DNA from: Thalassobacillus pellis
GTDB taxonomy: Bacteria; Bacillota; Bacilli; Bacillales; Halobacillaceae
DNA: 64,000 nucleotides
Assembly (NCBI RefSeq): GCF_016908295.1
Contig: NZ_JAFBDO010000002.1
Span: 682,001-746,000, forward strand
Direction of reading: 5' to 3'
The translations under genes were made by a program, and so were the position numbers. Shown here piece by piece: positions 23,206 to 30,979 of this stretch; positions within the stretch are counted from its first letter, which is position 1, and the number at the start of each line of letters is the position of its first letter. A model generated the notes under the pieces. That model did not search any database, was not told the origin of the DNA, and worked only from the letters and a program-made list of their open reading frames with translations.

Positions 23206-24555
23206 GTGAATACTACATATGATTTGATAGTGATTGGAACAGGAGTAGCCGGAAGTACGGTAGCAACAAAAGCACAGAAGGAAGGCCTGGAAGTAGCCAT
23301 CGTAGACGAACGGTCCTTTGGCGGTACCTGTCCGCAGCGTGGCTGTGATCCAAAAAAAGTCATGACAGGAATCAGTGCTATTTATGACGATGCCAAAAGA
23401 GTGAGAGGCCAGGGGATCAATGGAAATTTGATGCTTAGCTGGACGGATCTGAAGGAATTTACCAAATCATTTACTGACCCCATCCCGGAAGCGACCGAGA
23501 AGAAATTCAGAGATCAAGGCATCCACACGTTTCATGGACAAGCTTCTTTCACTGATCCACATACACTCCAGATTGGAGAAGAAAATATTACTGCAAGACA
23601 TTTCGTTATTGCCACTGGTGCCAAACCCGCTGACCTTCCTATTGAAGGGGCAGAGCATTTAGTAACAAGTGACCAATTTTTCGAATTATATCAACTTCCT
23701 GATCGGATCTTGTTTGTAGGCGGAGGGTATATCAGCTTCGAATTCGCTCATCTTGCAGCAAGACTCGGTAAAAAAGTGATCATTGTCCATCGGGGCAGAT
23801 ATGTGCTGGAAGGATATGATTACGAAATGGCCAACAAGCTTGCTGAGCACACTAAAGATCTGGGTGTCGATATCCATAACGATACGGAAGTGACTAAGAT
23901 AACAAAATTGGACAACGGCTACAAGATAGATGTGAAAAAATTCAACCATAGCCACGAACTGAAAGCAGATATGGTCGTGCATGGCGCCGGAAGATCTCCT
24001 AACCTGGAAGGACTAAGGCTTGATGAGGCAGGAATTGAATATTCAAAAAAAGGGGTTCGTGTCAACGACAACCATCAGTCCGTTTCCCAGCCCCATATTT
24101 ATGCTGCAGGAGATTGTTCCGATAGCGGCCTGCCTGCACTCACACCCACTGCAGGAGAAGAAGCCGGACGGCTCCTTGATCATATGCTTCACGGAAAAAA
24201 CCAGGAGCCGTTCCGTAAAGCTGTCCCATCTGTCGTGTTCACCTATCCGAAGCTGGCATCGGTTGGTCTGACCCAGCGGCAGGCAAAGGACCAGGAAATC
24301 CCTTATGAAACTTCATCAAAATCCATTACGGAATACTTCACTTACAAACGGACAAAGGAACCTGGCGCTTACGTAAAATTGATACTTAAACCATATACAG
24401 AGGAAATTCTCGGCGCGCATTTTATCTCCAGTAAAGCGGATCACCTGGTCAACGTGTTCACTCTTGCTATTGAGCATGGCTTGACTAAAAGCGACCTGAA
24501 ACGGGTTTTATGGGCTTATCCCACAGCTGAAAGTGATATACCGAGCTTTTTTTAA
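23206..24555 (+). CDS. class I pyridine nucleotide-disulfide oxidoreductase (glutathione reductase/LPD-like)
   Basis: A 449-residue FAD and NAD(P)H-dependent oxidoreductase. Residues 7-16 form the FAD Rossmann motif (VIGTGVAGST); the redox-active pair is in GGTCPQRGCDPKKV (Cys42 and Cys47, CxxxxC); the NAD(P) domain has FVGGGYISFEFA (about 165-176) and the second FAD motif is IYAAGDCSDSG. The C-terminal dimerisation domain ends AYPTAESD, but the usual HP-T-x-x-E active-site histidine is replaced by Tyr-Pro, which may alter disulfide chemistry. The substrate is unknown. GTG start; SigB-type promoter upstream. Confidence 0.85.
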   Translation: MNTTYDLIVIGTGVAGSTVATKAQKEGLEVAIVDERSFGGTCPQRGCDPKKVMTGISAIYDDAKRVRGQGINGNLMLSWTDLKEFTKSFTDPIPEATEKKFRDQGIHTFHGQASFTDPHTLQIGEENITARHFVIATGAKPADLPIEGAEHLVTSDQFFELYQLPDRILFVGGGYISFEFAHLAARLGKKVIIVHRGRYVLEGYDYEMANKLAEHTKDLGVDIHNDTEVTKITKLDNGYKIDVKKFNHSHELKADMVVHGAGRSPNLEGLRLDEAGIEYSKKGVRVNDNHQSVSQPHIYAAGDCSDSGLPALTPTAGEEAGRLLDHMLHGKNQEPFRKAVPSVVFTYPKLASVGLTQRQAKDQEIPYETSSKSITEYFTYKRTKEPGAYVKLILKPYTEEILGAHFISSKADHLVNVFTLAIEHGLTKSDLKRVLWAYPTAESDIPSFF

Positions 24556-24562
24556 GATAGCC

Positions 24563-24614
24563 ACAAAAAATAAAGACCGGAACTTCCTATCGTGGGAGAT
24601 TCCGGTCTTTTTCT
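24563..24614. terminator. bidirectional terminator
   Basis: AAAGACCGGAA/TTCCGGTCTTT stem with flanking A and T runs, between converging genes. Confidence 0.88.
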
Positions 24615-24650
24615 GCTGCCAATAATCTTAATTTTCAGGAAGAAACATAC

Positions 24651-25544
24651 TTAGTATTCTTTACTGCGGCGTATTACGGTGGCTCCCAGCTCATTAATGA
24701 TGATAGCTGCCACAATCAACATAATCCCAAACCACTGCAAAAAGGTGACCGATTCAGAAAGAATGAGCATAGCAGATACGATGGCTACGGGTAATTCAAC
24801 CGAACTTAATACATTGGCAAGTCTCCCCGAGATTAACGGAGCACCGATTGCAAAGAACAATGGTGGAATGACCGCCCCCACCAGGGCAAGACTTGCACCG
24901 AACAACCAGAGAGAAAGTTCAAATGGAAACAGAGTTTGAACATCTCTCGAGAATACGATCAGCACAAGGACCAACGAGCCGGATACCATCCAAAAGCTGC
25001 GCACGATCGGATGGGTTGTTACCGCTACCTGACCACTAAAAAATATGAAACCCGCATAAGTTACACCAGCTAACAGCCCAAGCAGGAGCCCTAGGGCAGG
25101 AAGATCAACAATTTTTTCTTCCATAATATTAGATGCAAACAAAACCCCTGTTAATGTTACTACCATGGAGACGATATTTATGCCTGAAGGTCGAATTTTA
25201 TGGAAAATCCATTCATATATCATTCCAATCCAAACGAATTGAAATAACAGAATGATTGCCAGGGAAGCTGATAAATACTGCATGGCACCGTAATAAAAGA
25301 TGCTCGTCAACCCTACTGTAGTACCTGTTGCTATGATCTTGACAAGATTACTTTTGGTCAATTCCCTTATATGTAACCCTTTCGCTAAGTACATTATCCC
25401 TAATAAAACAAGCGCAATGAGCATTTGAGTGATATTAATCTGTCCAAGTGAATATCCAGAATGAAAAGCGCTTTTTACGAATATAGGTGTGAACCCAAAA
25501 CTCGCAGCACCCAATAAGACCATAATCACTCCTTTTAATTTCAT
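24651..25544 (-). CDS. DMT superfamily (EamA) transporter
   Basis: A 297-residue ten-TM permease with two EamA repeats (about residues 4-137 and 150-285), each holding the conserved AxxxGxxF...K start (first repeat GAASFGFTPIFVKSAF). Family members export metabolites such as amino acids; the substrate is not predictable. The ATG at 25544 has AGGTGAT at good spacing; a GTG three codons upstream overlaps it. Monocistronic, convergent with the flavoprotein gene. Confidence 0.83.
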   Translation of the reverse strand: MKLKGVIMVLLGAASFGFTPIFVKSAFHSGYSLGQINITQMLIALVLLGIMYLAKGLHIRELTKSNLVKIIATGTTVGLTSIFYYGAMQYLSASLAIILLFQFVWIGMIYEWIFHKIRPSGINIVSMVVTLTGVLFASNIMEEKIVDLPALGLLLGLLAGVTYAGFIFFSGQVAVTTHPIVRSFWMVSGSLVLVLIVFSRDVQTLFPFELSLWLFGASLALVGAVIPPLFFAIGAPLISGRLANVLSSVELPVAIVSAMLILSESVTFLQWFGIMLIVAAIIINELGATVIRRSKEY

Positions 25545-25701
25545 AAGTATCACCTATTCATTTCCGATTGATGTTATCGCAGCTTTTTATAAACTGTCGG
25601 CTTTGCTTACAGACCAATTATTGCAAAGCACGGTTGCTTTCTCAAGATTTTCACATTTAAATAACCTCATTGATCAATATAAAGTTGCTCCTCTGAGAAA
25701 A

Positions 25702-25750
25702 AGAAAAAACACCTTTAAGAAAATTAATTTCCTTAAAGGTGTTTTTCCAT
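25702..25750 (-). terminator. terminator of the yrzI-like cluster
   Basis: AACACCTTTAAGGAAATTAA pairs with the facing arm ending CTTAAAGGTGTT; T-run on the minus strand, 40 bp after the last YrzI-like gene. Confidence 0.8.
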
Positions 25751-25789
25751 GAATGAGGCGATAAATGAAATCCACCAAATTCTATACGA

Positions 25790-25924
25790 TTAAAGCTGGG
25801 AATGCTTCAAACGTATACTTTCAATATGTTTTTTTACTTGTTGATATTTTAATGACTGCTTTGTGCGTACTTCTTCTGATTGTTTTTCGATAGATATATG
25901 AAATAACAGTACATTCAGTTTCAT
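25790..25924 (-). CDS. YrzI-family peptide 1 (44 aa)
   Basis: A 44-residue peptide: hydrophobic head MKLNVLLFHISIEK then a charged helical tail ending LKHSQL. It fits the Bacillus small-peptide family typified by YrzI (head [MT]-x-L-[NQ]-[LM]-x-[FL]-x-[IT]-x-I, basic tail). It is the most downstream of four tandem paralogues at 25790-26669, all on the minus strand, three of exactly 44 codons. GAAGGAGGA lies ten bases before the ATG. The family is linked with sporulation by annotation only. Confidence 0.7.
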   Translation of the reverse strand: MKLNVLLFHISIEKQSEEVRTKQSLKYQQVKKHIESIRLKHSQL

Positions 25925-26047
25925 CCCAGAATCCTCCTTCGCTCCAAAAATTCCGCTAAGCGCTATCTTTCTCCATATTTAACCAAGCCAATAATTTTGT
26001 CATTTTCAACATTGCCCATCATTCCTTTCCTTATACTTTTATTAAAA

Positions 26048-26182
26048 TCAAAGATTTATATGTTTCAACTTTACTTCTTCCAGACGCTTTTGGATCGCTT
26101 TATGCTTCATCGCCTGTTTATGACGTTCTTCCCTTGATAGCTTTTCAATATGAATGGTAAAAATAAGCAGGTTCAGTCTCAA
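26048..26182 (-). CDS. YrzI-family peptide 2 (44 aa, TTG start)
   Basis: A 44-residue paralogue starting at TTG (GGAGGAAG seven bases upstream): head LRLNLLIFTIHIEKLSREER then KQAMKHKAIQKRL and a tail LKHINL. The lysine/arginine-rich second half and identical length to its neighbours make the family link firm. Missed by ATG-only searches. Confidence 0.68.
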   Translation of the reverse strand: MRLNLLIFTIHIEKLSREERHKQAMKHKAIQKRLEEVKLKHINL

Positions 26183-26289
26183 TTTTCTTCCTCCTTCCTG
26201 CTTGGAGCATTGCTAATCGGTATCTTTCTCCACGGTCATCCATTCGACAATCATCGCTTTTATCATCATTGATCCTCATCCTTTCTTAT

Positions 26290-26424
26290 TTATAATTGAT
26301 GGTGTTTCCATTTCGATTCATTGATAAGCTGTTTTATCTTACGATACTTCCTTGATTGTTGATTACGCTCTTTCTGTGACCGCTTTTCAATGGTCATAAT
26401 AAAAAACAACATGTTCAGTTTCAT
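26290..26424 (-). CDS. YrzI-family peptide 3 (44 aa)
   Basis: A 44-residue paralogue: head MKLNMLFFIMTIEKRSQKER, tail ending WKHHQL. It shares MKLN and the T-I-E-K boundary with its neighbours. GGGGGGAG precedes the ATG by about five bases. The gaps between the four genes (about 110-125 bp) are similar in length, suggesting duplication of a gene plus its leader. Confidence 0.7.
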   Translation of the reverse strand: MKLNMLFFIMTIEKRSQKERNQQSRKYRKIKQLINESKWKHHQL

Positions 26425-26531
26425 GTAAACTCCCCCCTTCCCACGAAGGTTTCAAATCCAATGTTCTTTTGTGATTCTCCACGCTGCCTGAGAAATGATT
26501 ATCATTCTGCTCTCATCCTTTCTTACATTTT

Positions 26532-26669
26532 TTACATTCTTGACAGATACATCATTTTCCGGTCGAACCACTCTTCCTCTGGTGTCCGAATGTATTTCCG
26601 ATTTTTATTCGATATTGACTTTTCGCGTCTGCTGATATGGATGGTAAAAATAAAAAACTGCAGCGTCAT
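26532..26669 (-). CDS. YrzI-family peptide 4 (45 aa)
   Basis: A 45-residue first gene of the cluster: head MTLQFFIFTIHISRREKS, tail with EEEWFDRKMMYLSRM. The head is closest to classical YrzI (MTLx-FF-x-TI), while the acidic E-E-E-W tail is the most divergent of the four. GGAGGTGAGCTC precedes the ATG at ideal distance. Confidence 0.68.
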   Translation of the reverse strand: MTLQFFIFTIHISRREKSISNKNRKYIRTPEEEWFDRKMMYLSRM

Positions 26670-26754
26670 GAGCTCACCTCCTTAACGTATGATGTATTTG
26701 CAAAAAGGATACGACGATCCTCTTAAACACGAACAAAATAGACAGCCGCCTAAA

Positions 26755-26941
26755 TCAAAAGCGCAAGCGCCTTGTTCACCCCCGACCAGCTTAAGACAAG
26801 CCTCGCCGTGACGGGCTGTGTCACAGAGAGGATTGTCTTAAGACCTCGAGGGGGTAGGCGCTGGAGCTGGATGATCAAAAGCGCAAGCGCCTTGTTCACC
26901 CCCCGACCAGCTTAAGACAAGCCTCGCCGTGACGGGCTGTG
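26755..26941. repeat. R2 hairpin repeat, one full and one truncated copy
   Basis: A full unit 26755-26873 (AAAGCGCAAGCGCC to GCTGGAGCTGGATG) and a second unit from 26875 that is cut at 26941 in the GTGACGGGCTGTG block. Compared with 11835-12156 these copies have GACCAGC for GACAAGC and lack the ATCGGCTT variant. With 26942-27136 they fill the gap between the YrzI-like cluster and the 24-aa peptide gene. Confidence 0.85.
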
Positions 26942-26959
26942 TAAATTCACAGGCATGAA

Positions 26960-26998
26960 AAAAAACCACAGTGTGTTTGACTGTGGTTTTTTCCTCAC
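26960..26998. terminator. stem-loop terminator beside R2
   Basis: AAACCACAGT/ACTGTGGTTT stem, A-run before and T-run after. Confidence 0.75.
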
Positions 26999-27057
26999 TT
27001 CCTACAGGCATACCTCTCCCTTTAATGGGTACACGAGTGGTGCTATGGAAGTAATCA

Positions 27058-27102
27058 TTAAAAAAACCACAAATCAATCCTATGATTGACCTGTGGTTTA
27101 TA
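27058..27102 (-). terminator. terminator of the 24-aa peptide gene
   Basis: AAACCACAGGTCAATCAT pairs with ATGATTGATTTGTGGTTT-type arm; seven T follow on the minus strand. Confidence 0.75.
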
Positions 27103-27136
27103 TGCGCAATATGAAAAATGTCAGAATATTAACTCT

Positions 27137-27211
27137 CTAGTTGGCAGCACAAGCACAGGTCGAATCGTTATAGCTATTTAGTTGATAGGCTTTAGTCATT
27201 GCGTATTTCAT
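27137..27211 (-). CDS. 24-aa peptide with CxC C-terminus, own promoter and terminator
   Basis: A 24-codon ORF starting MKYAMTKAYQLN and ending in STCACAAN, so the C-terminal third is Ser/Thr/Cys/Ala-rich. GAGGT is about ten bases before the ATG. A near-consensus SigA promoter (27256-27284) and a T-tailed terminator (27058-27102) frame it exactly, giving a transcript of about 190 nt. No family recognised. A leader plus short Cys-containing tail recalls processed peptides, but no modification or transport genes are adjacent, and a regulatory RNA is an alternative. Confidence 0.5.
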   Translation of the reverse strand: MKYAMTKAYQLNSYNDSTCACAAN

Positions 27212-27255
27212 ATTTATTCGACCTCGCTTTCTGAATTATTTTACTTTCAAAGCAA

Positions 27256-27284
27256 AGTATATCCAATTGTGAACAGAATGTAAA
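27256..27284 (-). promoter_or_regulatory. SigA promoter of the 24-aa peptide gene
   Basis: On the minus strand TTTACA (27284-27279), 17-bp spacer, TATACT (27261-27256): five of six bases at each element, optimal spacing. Confidence 0.65.
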
Positions 27285-27371
27285 GCATTTTTTGGAATTT
27301 CAGGATAAAATACCCTTGAGAAATTTCTTAAGCTATTAATATACAGGCTTTTTTACCTGTGTTTACGTAGC

Positions 27372-27914
27372 TTAACTGCTGATTTTTTCATCCTCGTCAA
27401 TTGAATCCAATGCTGCTATTTTTTTATCAAGCTTTCGCAATAGTTTAATTGCTTCTGATTTTTCCATTTCTTTATAATGATGAAGACCTTTCGGCTGTTC
27501 ATCCATATTATCTGCTTCAGTAACAACTCGCTGGAGCGCTGTCCGCTTACCTTTTAAGTCAAAAGGCAGGTAACTGTCCGTGTGAAGCAGAATAGCTAAG
27601 GAGACTTCTTTAGCTGCCAGTCGGTCTTCTCCCAACCTGATCAACAGTTTATGCGCACGTTCTGCTCCTTTAATGGCATGGATGTCATGACGACGATATT
27701 CGTCATAATCCCACTTTCCATCCCTGTACCATTCATAATGTCCCATATCATGCAGCAATGCCGCCTTGACTGCTAAATTGACATCCACGTTCTGCTCAAC
27801 GGCAAGGTCAAATGCATTATATGCGACTGTAACAGCATGATTGACACCAGAACGCTGTAAATATTTCTGTGTCACTCGATGCTTGAATATATCTACTAAT
27901 TTTACCTTTGACAT
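27372..27914 (-). CDS. HD domain-containing hydrolase
   Basis: A 180-residue HD-superfamily phosphohydrolase. Metal-binding residues are visible in SGVNHAVTVAYNAF (first His), KAALLHDMGHYEW (the HD pair, about residues 51-63), HDIHAIKGAERA, ILLHTDSY and the final aspartate in VVTEADNMDE, so the active site is complete. The substrate is unknown; members hydrolyse nucleotides or phosphate monoesters. Monocistronic. Confidence 0.85.
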   Translation of the reverse strand: MSKVKLVDIFKHRVTQKYLQRSGVNHAVTVAYNAFDLAVEQNVDVNLAVKAALLHDMGHYEWYRDGKWDYDEYRRHDIHAIKGAERAHKLLIRLGEDRLAAKEVSLAILLHTDSYLPFDLKGKRTALQRVVTEADNMDEQPKGLHHYKEMEKSEAIKLLRKLDKKIAALDSIDEDEKISS

Positions 27915-28207
27915 ATGCTTCCCTCCGTTGATTTTTTAACACCTAATATACCATTTTGCCCAAATCACAGCAACCGAAACCCCCTCCTCCTTCATACCAG
28001 GAATAACCAATTCCCTTAAGGAAAATGATCCGGCAGACTGCTTGTTTCATTCTATGCTTTTTAAAAAAGATGGTGTGGGAATAAATCACCTGGATAGAGA
28101 AACCCTCTCACATAGGCACATTGGACTAATTAGCAGGAATTAGGTTTCATAGAGATGAGGCCGGGGTATTTTTTTATCAACAACTACTTACTTTTGAGGT
28201 GATGAAT

Positions 28208-28537
28208 TTGAGGGAATTGACATCTTATCACATACAGCTTAACCAATCATTAACTACTTCTGAAATTATCGCTATTAATAAATTTGTTTCTAAAAATGAT
28301 TACGAGGTCTATTTAAATCAAGATCATCTGATTGCTGATTCCAGCAACCTTCCGAAGCTATTATCCTTTTTTCTATTAGCTGATACAACCAAACCTATGA
28401 AAATGATCATAGACGGAGAAAATGTCGAGTACGCCTATCAAAAGCTTGAACATATCTGGAACAAGCGAGTTGAACAATCGGCTCAGAGGATTAAATATAC
28501 CGCTTCCCACGAAGATAATATTTCTATCGTAGTCTAA
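28208..28537 (+). CDS. HPr-like protein lacking the phospho-histidine (109 aa)
   Basis: A 109-residue protein whose order of strands and helices (HIQLNQSLTTSEIIAINKFVSKNDYEV, NLPKLLSFFLLADTT, KMIIDGENVEYAYQKLEHIW) parallels the phosphocarrier HPr, especially the final I-x-x-x-G-E-[DN]-x-x-x-A-x-x-x-L-E motif. The His15 loop of HPr (G-L-H-A-R-P-A) corresponds to QSLTTSE, so no phosphorylatable histidine is present. Start: GAGGTGAT is best placed for TTG 28208; GTG 28199 and ATG 28202 lie within the binding site. The gene at 28555 follows by 17 bp. Confidence 0.6.
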   Translation: MRELTSYHIQLNQSLTTSEIIAINKFVSKNDYEVYLNQDHLIADSSNLPKLLSFFLLADTTKPMKMIIDGENVEYAYQKLEHIWNKRVEQSAQRIKYTASHEDNISIVV

Positions 28538-28554
28538 AGGAGGAGGTGGCGTAC

Positions 28555-28710
28555 ATGGCAGACAATCGTGAAGTCGAAGTGGAGAGAAAAGAGAAGAAAT
28601 CGGACTCCAGCAAAGTTGGGGTCGCAGCAATCAAGTATATTACTTATTTGATTATCTTTTTCGGAATTTTATGGTTTTTAATTAATTATGTTGTAGGTCC
28701 GTTATTATAA
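28555..28710 (+). CDS. small single-TM protein (51 aa)
   Basis: A 51-residue protein: a highly charged N-terminal half (MADNREVEVERKEKKSDSSK) and a C-terminal membrane segment (about residues 27-48, IKYITYLIIFFGILWFLINY). An excellent AAAGGAGGAGG site precedes the ATG. It lies 17 bp after the HPr-like gene and shares its transcript and terminator. No family recognised; probably a tail-anchored cytosolic-facing protein. Confidence 0.65.
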   Translation: MADNREVEVERKEKKSDSSKVGVAAIKYITYLIIFFGILWFLINYVVGPLL

Positions 28711-28769
28711 AAAGATAATTCCTCTTTTGGAGGATTATCATATAAATCATCCTTTTCTCCATCTTTACC

Positions 28770-28813
28770 TGGCGAAACCCGCTCTAATCAATTAGAGCGG
28801 GTTTCGCTATTTT
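28770..28813. terminator. bidirectional terminator
   Basis: CGAAACCCGCTCTAAT/ATTAGAGCGGGTTTCG perfect stem between converging genes. Confidence 0.85.
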
Positions 28814-30207
28814 TATCCATACATTTGATTGGCAAGCTGCTTTTTTTGTCTTCTTTTTTTGTAGAATATATGAAACTGGATAAAAGAGAGCAAAATGATG
28901 ATGCTGAAACCGAGAAAAACATTGCTGTACACCGATGTCTCACCTTCATAAGCGATTGGATTCACCGGATGGACAGGATGATAGACATCGAGAATCTTAC
29001 CGATGACTGCCCCGCTCAACGCACCGGAAACAAAGTTCATCAAATTGAAAACACCCATTCCCACGCCTGTCTCGCTGTTATCCAGAAGATTTGCCAATAT
29101 ATCCGCTGTCGAGGCCTGTACCAGCGGGAAACTCATATAGGCAACAATGACTGCAGCACTCAATAGGATGACGCTGGTACCGATGACACCTGATAATAAA
29201 AAGAACCCTGCGGCTAGCAAAACCATCGCCAAATACAAAACAAATACATTCCCTTTTGTATCGACCAGGGATCCGCCTTTCTGGCCGATAATCGCAGCAC
29301 TTAGAGCACCGGGAAACAGGACAAATCCAATCGCCATCGTGCTTAGCCCATAAACATCACGAAGCATGATCGGCAGCATGAACATCATTCCGAACAAGCA
29401 TGTAATGCCGAGAAAGCTTGTAATGATGGTTGTCCGATATTTTCTATCTTTGAAAAGGTGTGGTGGAATGAATGGCTTTTCGACCATTTTCATCCGATAG
29501 AAATTAAGAACCAAAAACAGACCTGTCACAAGAAATAGCCAAGGTTTACCGAGGGTTATTCCGAGAAGGAGCGTTGCAATAACACCAGCGATGAATACGG
29601 CACCTGGATAATCAATATACCCTTCTCTTTTTGTTTCTTGCGGCAGATTATGCCTGAGAAATGGAAGTGTGACGATAATCAATGCAGAGGATAGAAACAG
29701 ATAACGCCAATCGAGAAAGCCAGCAATGAAGCCTCCCGCTATTGGACCGACTCCGGAGGCGAAAGCCATCACAGATGAGATGATCCCGAGTACTTTCCCC
29801 CTCGTTTTCGGAAAATAACGCATCGGTGCCAGGAAAACTAACGCAGGAATCATTGATCCGCCGAGCGCCTGAATGACTCTTGCAACTAGTACCATTGCAT
29901 AATTTTGGGCGAAAAAGCCGAACAAAGACCCTAATGTGAAAATTGTCATGCCAAACGTGATGAGCGTTTTATAAGGATAATAGTCTGCGAGCTTTCCATA
30001 CATCAAAGCTCCGACTGAATATACCATGATATAGCCGGTCATTACCCAGCTCACCTCAGAGGGCATCAATTGATAGGTCGCCGCTATATCAGGAATAGCG
30101 ATATTAAACATCGTTCCATTCATGACGGAAAACATCAATACCATACACAATGAAGCGAGCAGTCCCTTCGGATTCGGGATCTCGAGCTGTTTTTCTTCCG
30201 TTTCCAT
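28813..30207 (-). CDS. MFS multidrug transporter (DHA2, 14-TM, EmrB/LmrB type)
   Basis: A 464-residue transporter with about 14 hydrophobic segments. DHA2 features: N-terminal NIAIPDIAATYQLMPSEVSWVMTGYIM (motif D1 region), loop 2-3 motif GKLADYYPYK, and motif C GVGPIAGGFIAGFLDWRYLF in TM5 (about 150-169). The start is ATG 30207, preceded by AAAGGGGGCGATG; an open upstream stretch of 27 codons overlaps the promoter and a perfect palindrome at 30264-30279 that is probably its operator. Likely an inducible drug or toxic-metabolite exporter; the regulator gene is not adjacent. Confidence 0.87.
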   Translation of the reverse strand: METEEKQLEIPNPKGLLASLCMVLMFSVMNGTMFNIAIPDIAATYQLMPSEVSWVMTGYIMVYSVGALMYGKLADYYPYKTLITFGMTIFTLGSLFGFFAQNYAMVLVARVIQALGGSMIPALVFLAPMRYFPKTRGKVLGIISSVMAFASGVGPIAGGFIAGFLDWRYLFLSSALIIVTLPFLRHNLPQETKREGYIDYPGAVFIAGVIATLLLGITLGKPWLFLVTGLFLVLNFYRMKMVEKPFIPPHLFKDRKYRTTIITSFLGITCLFGMMFMLPIMLRDVYGLSTMAIGFVLFPGALSAAIIGQKGGSLVDTKGNVFVLYLAMVLLAAGFFLLSGVIGTSVILLSAAVIVAYMSFPLVQASTADILANLLDNSETGVGMGVFNLMNFVSGALSGAVIGKILDVYHPVHPVNPIAYEGETSVYSNVFLGFSIIILLSFIQFHIFYKKRRQKKQLANQMYG

Positions 30208-30263
30208 CACATCGCCCCCTTTAACTATTTCGCTTTGCGAAATAAATCGTACTCCTTTTTCTG

Positions 30264-30279
30264 ATAGATTGCAATCTAT
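30264..30279. promoter_or_regulatory. perfect 16-bp palindrome upstream of the DHA2 exporter
   Basis: ATAGATTGCAATCTAT, 57 bp before the exporter start and 87 bp before the divergent flavoprotein start. It resembles operators of TetR-family repressors such as LmrA/QdoR (TAGA...TCTA arms). Confidence 0.55.
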
Positions 30280-30365
30280 AAATCTCATAAGCGTGATAAT
30301 TTTCTTTAAGTACCTCGATTGGGTATAATTGTTAGTGAGTTATTTTTTATAAAGGAGAGATGTTG

Positions 30366-30929
30366 ATGTACGATATTGCGATCATTGGAGCTGGACCTGC
30401 AGGAGCAAGCGCGGGAATATTCGCAGCAAAAGCAGGTAAAAGCACTCTGTTGTTCGATCACGGCAAAAGCATCACGGCAAAGGCATGGGTTGAAAATCAT
30501 TATGGTGTAAAAGAAATCGAAGGGCCAGAACTCTTGAAAAAAGGACAACAGCAAGCTGTCGATTTCGGTGCTGAGTTAAAGGACGAGGAAGTGACAAGCA
30601 TCGAGGAAGCTGGCGATCATTTTGTTTTACAGACGGAAAATGGCAGCTTTGAGGCAAAACACGTGCTGTTTGCTACAGGCATGTCCGTCAAACTCGCGGA
30701 AGAAATCGGTCTGAAGACGAAAGAAGGAAGCGAACCACGCGTTGCAAAAGTGATTGAAACAGATGAGAACGGCCGTACAGATAAGAAGAGTATCTGGGCT
30801 GCCGGAACCGTTGCCGGAGTAAGTGTCCATACGATCATCACAGCAGGTCATGGCGCAAGCATTGCCATCAATATCATCAGTGAATTGGAAGGAAAACGTT
30901 ATGTAGACCACGACATCTTAAAAAAATAA
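30366..30929 (+). CDS. short thioredoxin-reductase-like FAD protein (187 aa)
   Basis: A 187-residue flavoprotein. It begins MYDIAIIGAGPAGASAGIFAAKAG, a textbook FAD Rossmann motif, has the central VLFATG motif (about 102-107) and ends with HTIITAGHGASIAINII, equivalent to the C-terminal FAD-contact helix of thioredoxin reductases. The NADPH-binding domain and the CxxC redox pair are missing, so it is about 120 residues shorter than TrxB. It could be a flavin-binding redox or sensory protein. AAAGGAGAG supports ATG 30366 rather than 30360. Confidence 0.75.
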   Translation: MYDIAIIGAGPAGASAGIFAAKAGKSTLLFDHGKSITAKAWVENHYGVKEIEGPELLKKGQQQAVDFGAELKDEEVTSIEEAGDHFVLQTENGSFEAKHVLFATGMSVKLAEEIGLKTKEGSEPRVAKVIETDENGRTDKKSIWAAGTVAGVSVHTIITAGHGASIAINIISELEGKRYVDHDILKK

Positions 30930-30930
30930 T

Positions 30931-30972
30931 GATAGACCCACGGAAAAATATATTCCGTGGGTTTTCTATTTC
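30931..30972. terminator. bidirectional terminator
   Basis: ACCCACGGAA/TTCCGTGGGT stem with TTTTC tail. Confidence 0.85.
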
Positions 30973-30979
30973 CCTTTAT

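Noticed and set aside
26838-27077. 79-codon minus-strand frame
   Set aside because: Crosses two terminators and the R2 repeats; composition is that of the repeat.
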